A program made the position numbers and the translations under genes. Positions 61,730 to 64,000 of a DNA stretch of 64,000 bases are shown one piece after another. Source of the stretch: Diospyros lotus (Eukaryota > Streptophyta > Magnoliopsida > Ericales > Ebenaceae); NCBI RefSeq assembly GCF_014633365.1, contig NC_068343.1:31589307-31653306 (forward strand). Reading direction: 5' to 3'. Numbering within the stretch: the first letter of the stretch is position 1; the number at the start of each line of letters is the position of its first letter. A model generated the notes under the pieces. That model did no database searches and was not told where the DNA came from. It was given only the letters and a program-made list of their open reading frames with translations.

Positions 61730-62342
61730 TGTTGTAATCACTTGTATTAGATTTGTTTTGGTTATTTCGGGAGAGTTTCTTAGACTGTTAGCATTTGTAT
61801 ATCACTTGTTTTATTCTAGAAGGATTGTTTCTAGAAGGGTTAGTTAGCAGATTTGTTAATTCGGTTAGTTGGTTGTAACTACCAATTTTTAAATAGCTTT
61901 CTATTTTACCACATCTATGTTGTATAAATAGATGTCGGGTGTGAGGTTTTAGAGAGAGCTTTATTCTGTCTTGGGATGAGAGGGTAAAAGGAGTATGCAC
62001 TTGGTTTACTTGAGAACTAAGAGGGTATATCTTTGATTTCTTGGGTAGGGAAATTCTCGGCAGTTCTGGGTATAAGGCTGGTGAGTGTGTTGATGCATAT
62101 AATGCTTTAAAGTTTCATTCAAGATAGTGAAGATAAAATGCCTTGGGCAGTCTGGATGTAGTTCTTGTTAAAAGACCGAACCAGGATAAATTCTTGGTGT
62201 TCTTGCTTCTTGATTTGTGTTCTTATTTTCTGAGTTTTTCGTTAATCTTGTGTGTGTCATCAAGGTGAATAATTTTGAGAGAGGTTTTCGTTGTGAGTGA
62301 GAGTGTTATTGAGAGTTAGATAGCTGCGGGATTATTCCAACA
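61730..62342 (+). mobile_element. Solo LTR in gypsy reverse transcriptase
   Basis: 613 bp, TGTTGTAATCAC...TATTCCAACA, flanked by AAGAG (61725-61729) and TAGAG (62343-62347), a 4/5 duplication. A TATA box GTATAAATAG (about 61922-61931) is on the + strand. The gypsy reading continues across it. Confidence 0.75.
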
Positions 62343-62990
62343 TAGAGGGTGCCTCCTCTAATGACATGTCCAAGAAAGTGCACCTCTTGGAAAATGAGCA
62401 TCTCTCTGCTTTTTCATATAGTTTGTTGTCTCACAACACTTTGAACCCCACCTGATGATGTCCCTCATGCTCCTTTTGGGTGTTGTTGTAGATAACAATA
62501 TCATCAACATAGATCGCCATAAATTGGTCTACGTAGGGAAGGAAAGTCTTGTTCATGAAGGTGTAAAAAGTGGTTGGTGTTGGTCAGCTCCACGAGAATG
62601 ACTAACCACTTGTAAGCTCAATAGTCCACACCTTGTAACAAAAGTGACCTCGCTCTCATCTCCTAGCAATCGTATCTAATGGTAGGTTAATTGAAGTTTT
62701 GTTTATAAAAAGTACTTTGTTTTTCGCAATTTGTCAAACAAGTTATCTATCAACGAAAGAGCCAAAGTGACCCATCCTACTTCTAAAAGAGCAGCACCCC
62801 AACCATTTTGAACGGTCAGATATGTTGTACCTCAAGTAAGCCCTTAAGTTGCCTTCATAACTCTACTAATTTTGGTGGCACCATCTTGTAAGGTGTCATG
62901 GTAGGTGGCTTTGCTCTTGGGTCGAGCTCAATTCTATGATTCACCTCCCTCCTAGGTGGTGGTTCAATAGAATAAGTAAACGCCAATTCC
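62343..62990 (-). pseudogene. Gypsy reverse transcriptase, N-terminal and palm parts
   Basis: Minus strand: RREVNHRIELDPRAKPPTM, APPKLVELRRQLKGLLEV (about 62970-62840), KDGSLWLF relic, then PTTFYTFMNKTFLPYVDQFM and AIYVDDIVIYNNT (about 62580-62480) with the catalytic YVDD kept, and EHEGHHQVGFKVL. Stops and frameshifts throughout. Confidence 0.78.
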
Positions 62991-63640
62991 TTTCAACACA
63001 CCTCTCTTAGCCCTTGTCAAAAAATGTTTTGGATTGTAATCTTTTCCATATGTACATGGTTCATTTTTAACTAAGGGTTCTCGTTATTCCTCCAATTCAT
63101 CTTTGATTTCTGGTAGCTGTAGGCTCGTGGGTGCCTTTGGTTCGATGGATCTCTTAAGTAAAGAAACATGGAACACGGGATGCACCTGTATCCCTTCGGG
63201 TAGCTTTAGTTTGTAAGCTGCCTTCCCTACCTTAGCCTATATGACATAGGGCCCAAAGTACTTGGGGTTGAGCTTGGATATCGGTGTGGATGTGAGGGAC
63301 TATTGCATAAATCTCTTCACCTTTTAAAACACCTTGTCTCTTACTTCAAATTCTCTGTCACTCCTTCTATCTACCCCCTACTTCATCCCGTTTTGGGCAT
63401 TAGTTAGCTCTCTTTTAAGGATAGAGAGCATTTCTTTTCTCTACTATAAGTAGTGCTCCACTGTCGTCAAGTTAGATGATCCACTTGCTATAGTTGGTAG
63501 GAGGGGTGGCTTGAACCCAAACACTGCTTCAAAGGGGCTCCTCTTGATTGCACTATGGAAATAGGAGTTATACTACCATTGGGCCAATGGTAACTATCTG
63601 TTCCAGCTCCTTGGTTTGGTGAAGCACATGCACCTCAAAT
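62991..63640 (-). pseudogene. Gypsy integrase C-terminal part and chromodomain-proximal region
   Basis: Minus strand: SPFEAVFGFKPPLLP (about 63530-63480), [43 protein letters not shown] and [12 protein letters not shown]. This is the usual end of gypsy integrase (GDxVxLKLxPY...KLxPKYFGPY...YKLxLPxxxxIHPVFHVSxL). In a normal element the 3' LTR would be next, but here a reverse transcriptase start follows. Confidence 0.75.
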
Positions 63641-63646
63641 AGTTCT

Positions 63647-63994
63647 CTAGGCATAATTTACCCTCTCCATTTGGCCATCGGATTGAGGGTGGTAAGCGGT
63701 TGAAAGGTGCAACCCTACTCCCAACTTCTTGAATAATTCCTGGCAAAAATTGCTGGTGAAGATCTTATCCCTATCGGACACAATTGTTTTTGGAACTCCA
63801 TGCAACTTAATCACTGAATCTAGGAACACCTTGACCATTTCTTGTGCCGAGAAGGGGTGTGTTAGGCTGAGGAAGTGCCCAAATTTTGTCAATCTGTCAA
63901 CAACTACTAATATCACATCCTTCCCTTCAGACTTGGGTAGGCCCTCCAGGAAATCCTTGGAGATACCTTCCCATGCTTGCTCCGGCACTTCCAA
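63647..63994 (-). pseudogene. Gypsy integrase catalytic core, continuing past the window edge
   Basis: 115-codon open frame with WEGISKDFLEGLPKSEGKDV, VVVDRLTKFGHF, LHGVPKTIVSDRDKIFTSNF and YHPQSDGQMERVN. The D, D and E of the integrase core are all present (in VVVDR, VSDRD and QMERVN). It is the best kept part of this gypsy copy and extends beyond 64000. Confidence 0.9.
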
Positions 63995-64000
63995 GGGTTG

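Noticed and set aside
1..64000. CRISPR arrays, operons, phage or bacterial defence genes
   Set aside because: The window is plant nuclear DNA with spliced genes and eukaryotic transposons; the direct repeats found are tandem, not spaced repeats.

Overview
This 64 kb window is nuclear DNA from a flowering plant, probably a eudicot. It is AT-rich, its genes have GT-AG introns, and it is packed with plant-type transposons (CACTA, hAT, MULE, Ty1/copia, Ty3/gypsy, RTE and L1 LINEs, Cassandra). A captured TIR-type resistance-gene fragment favours a eudicot over a grass. No bacterial, organellar or CRISPR features were seen.

Left third (1-21239): one large, decayed CACTA (En/Spm) transposon, with its 5' end outside the window. 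Its TNPD-type transposase is cut into pieces by four long LTR-like insertions (1303-4234, 4257-5874, 7557-9582, 9857-15125) and a further interruption at 16131-17876. The transposase reading can be followed across the insertion borders; one surviving piece is only 22 bp. A second, TNPA-like CACTA gene (18268-20263), a subterminal repeat field and a terminal TGTAGTG at 21239 close the element.

Middle and right (22610 to beyond 64000): one recognisable host gene on the + strand, a plant CLPTM1 homologue. Seven exons (22610-22819, 24320-24466, 24657-24771, 24871-24965, 51083-51186, 56710-56747, 58083-58318) give 315 codons, about the N-terminal half; the multi-pass membrane half lies beyond the window. 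Intron 4 is 26.1 kb, intron 5 is 5.5 kb and intron 7 exceeds 5.6 kb, all swollen by transposons.

Intron 4 holds, in order: a 3.4 kb non-autonomous LTR retrotransposon whose only ORF includes a piece of a Mei2-like RNA-binding gene; a gypsy LTR/gag remnant with a complete but mutated Copia nested in it; a truncated Copia in head-to-head contact with the gypsy piece; an RTE LINE split by another Copia, which itself contains a Cassandra element with 5S rRNA-like LTRs; an L1 fragment; and a 0.86 kb hAT element carrying a TIR-domain gene fragment. Intron 5 has a solo LTR and a DUF659 hAT transposase relic with another solo LTR inside it. Intron 7 has a MULE-like element and scrambled gypsy pol pieces.

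The most unusual items are the two captured host-gene fragments (Mei2-like in an LTR element, TIR in a hAT element). Both lie antisense to CLPTM1 inside its intron. All calls come from reading sequence and translations by eye; no alignments or database searches were run.
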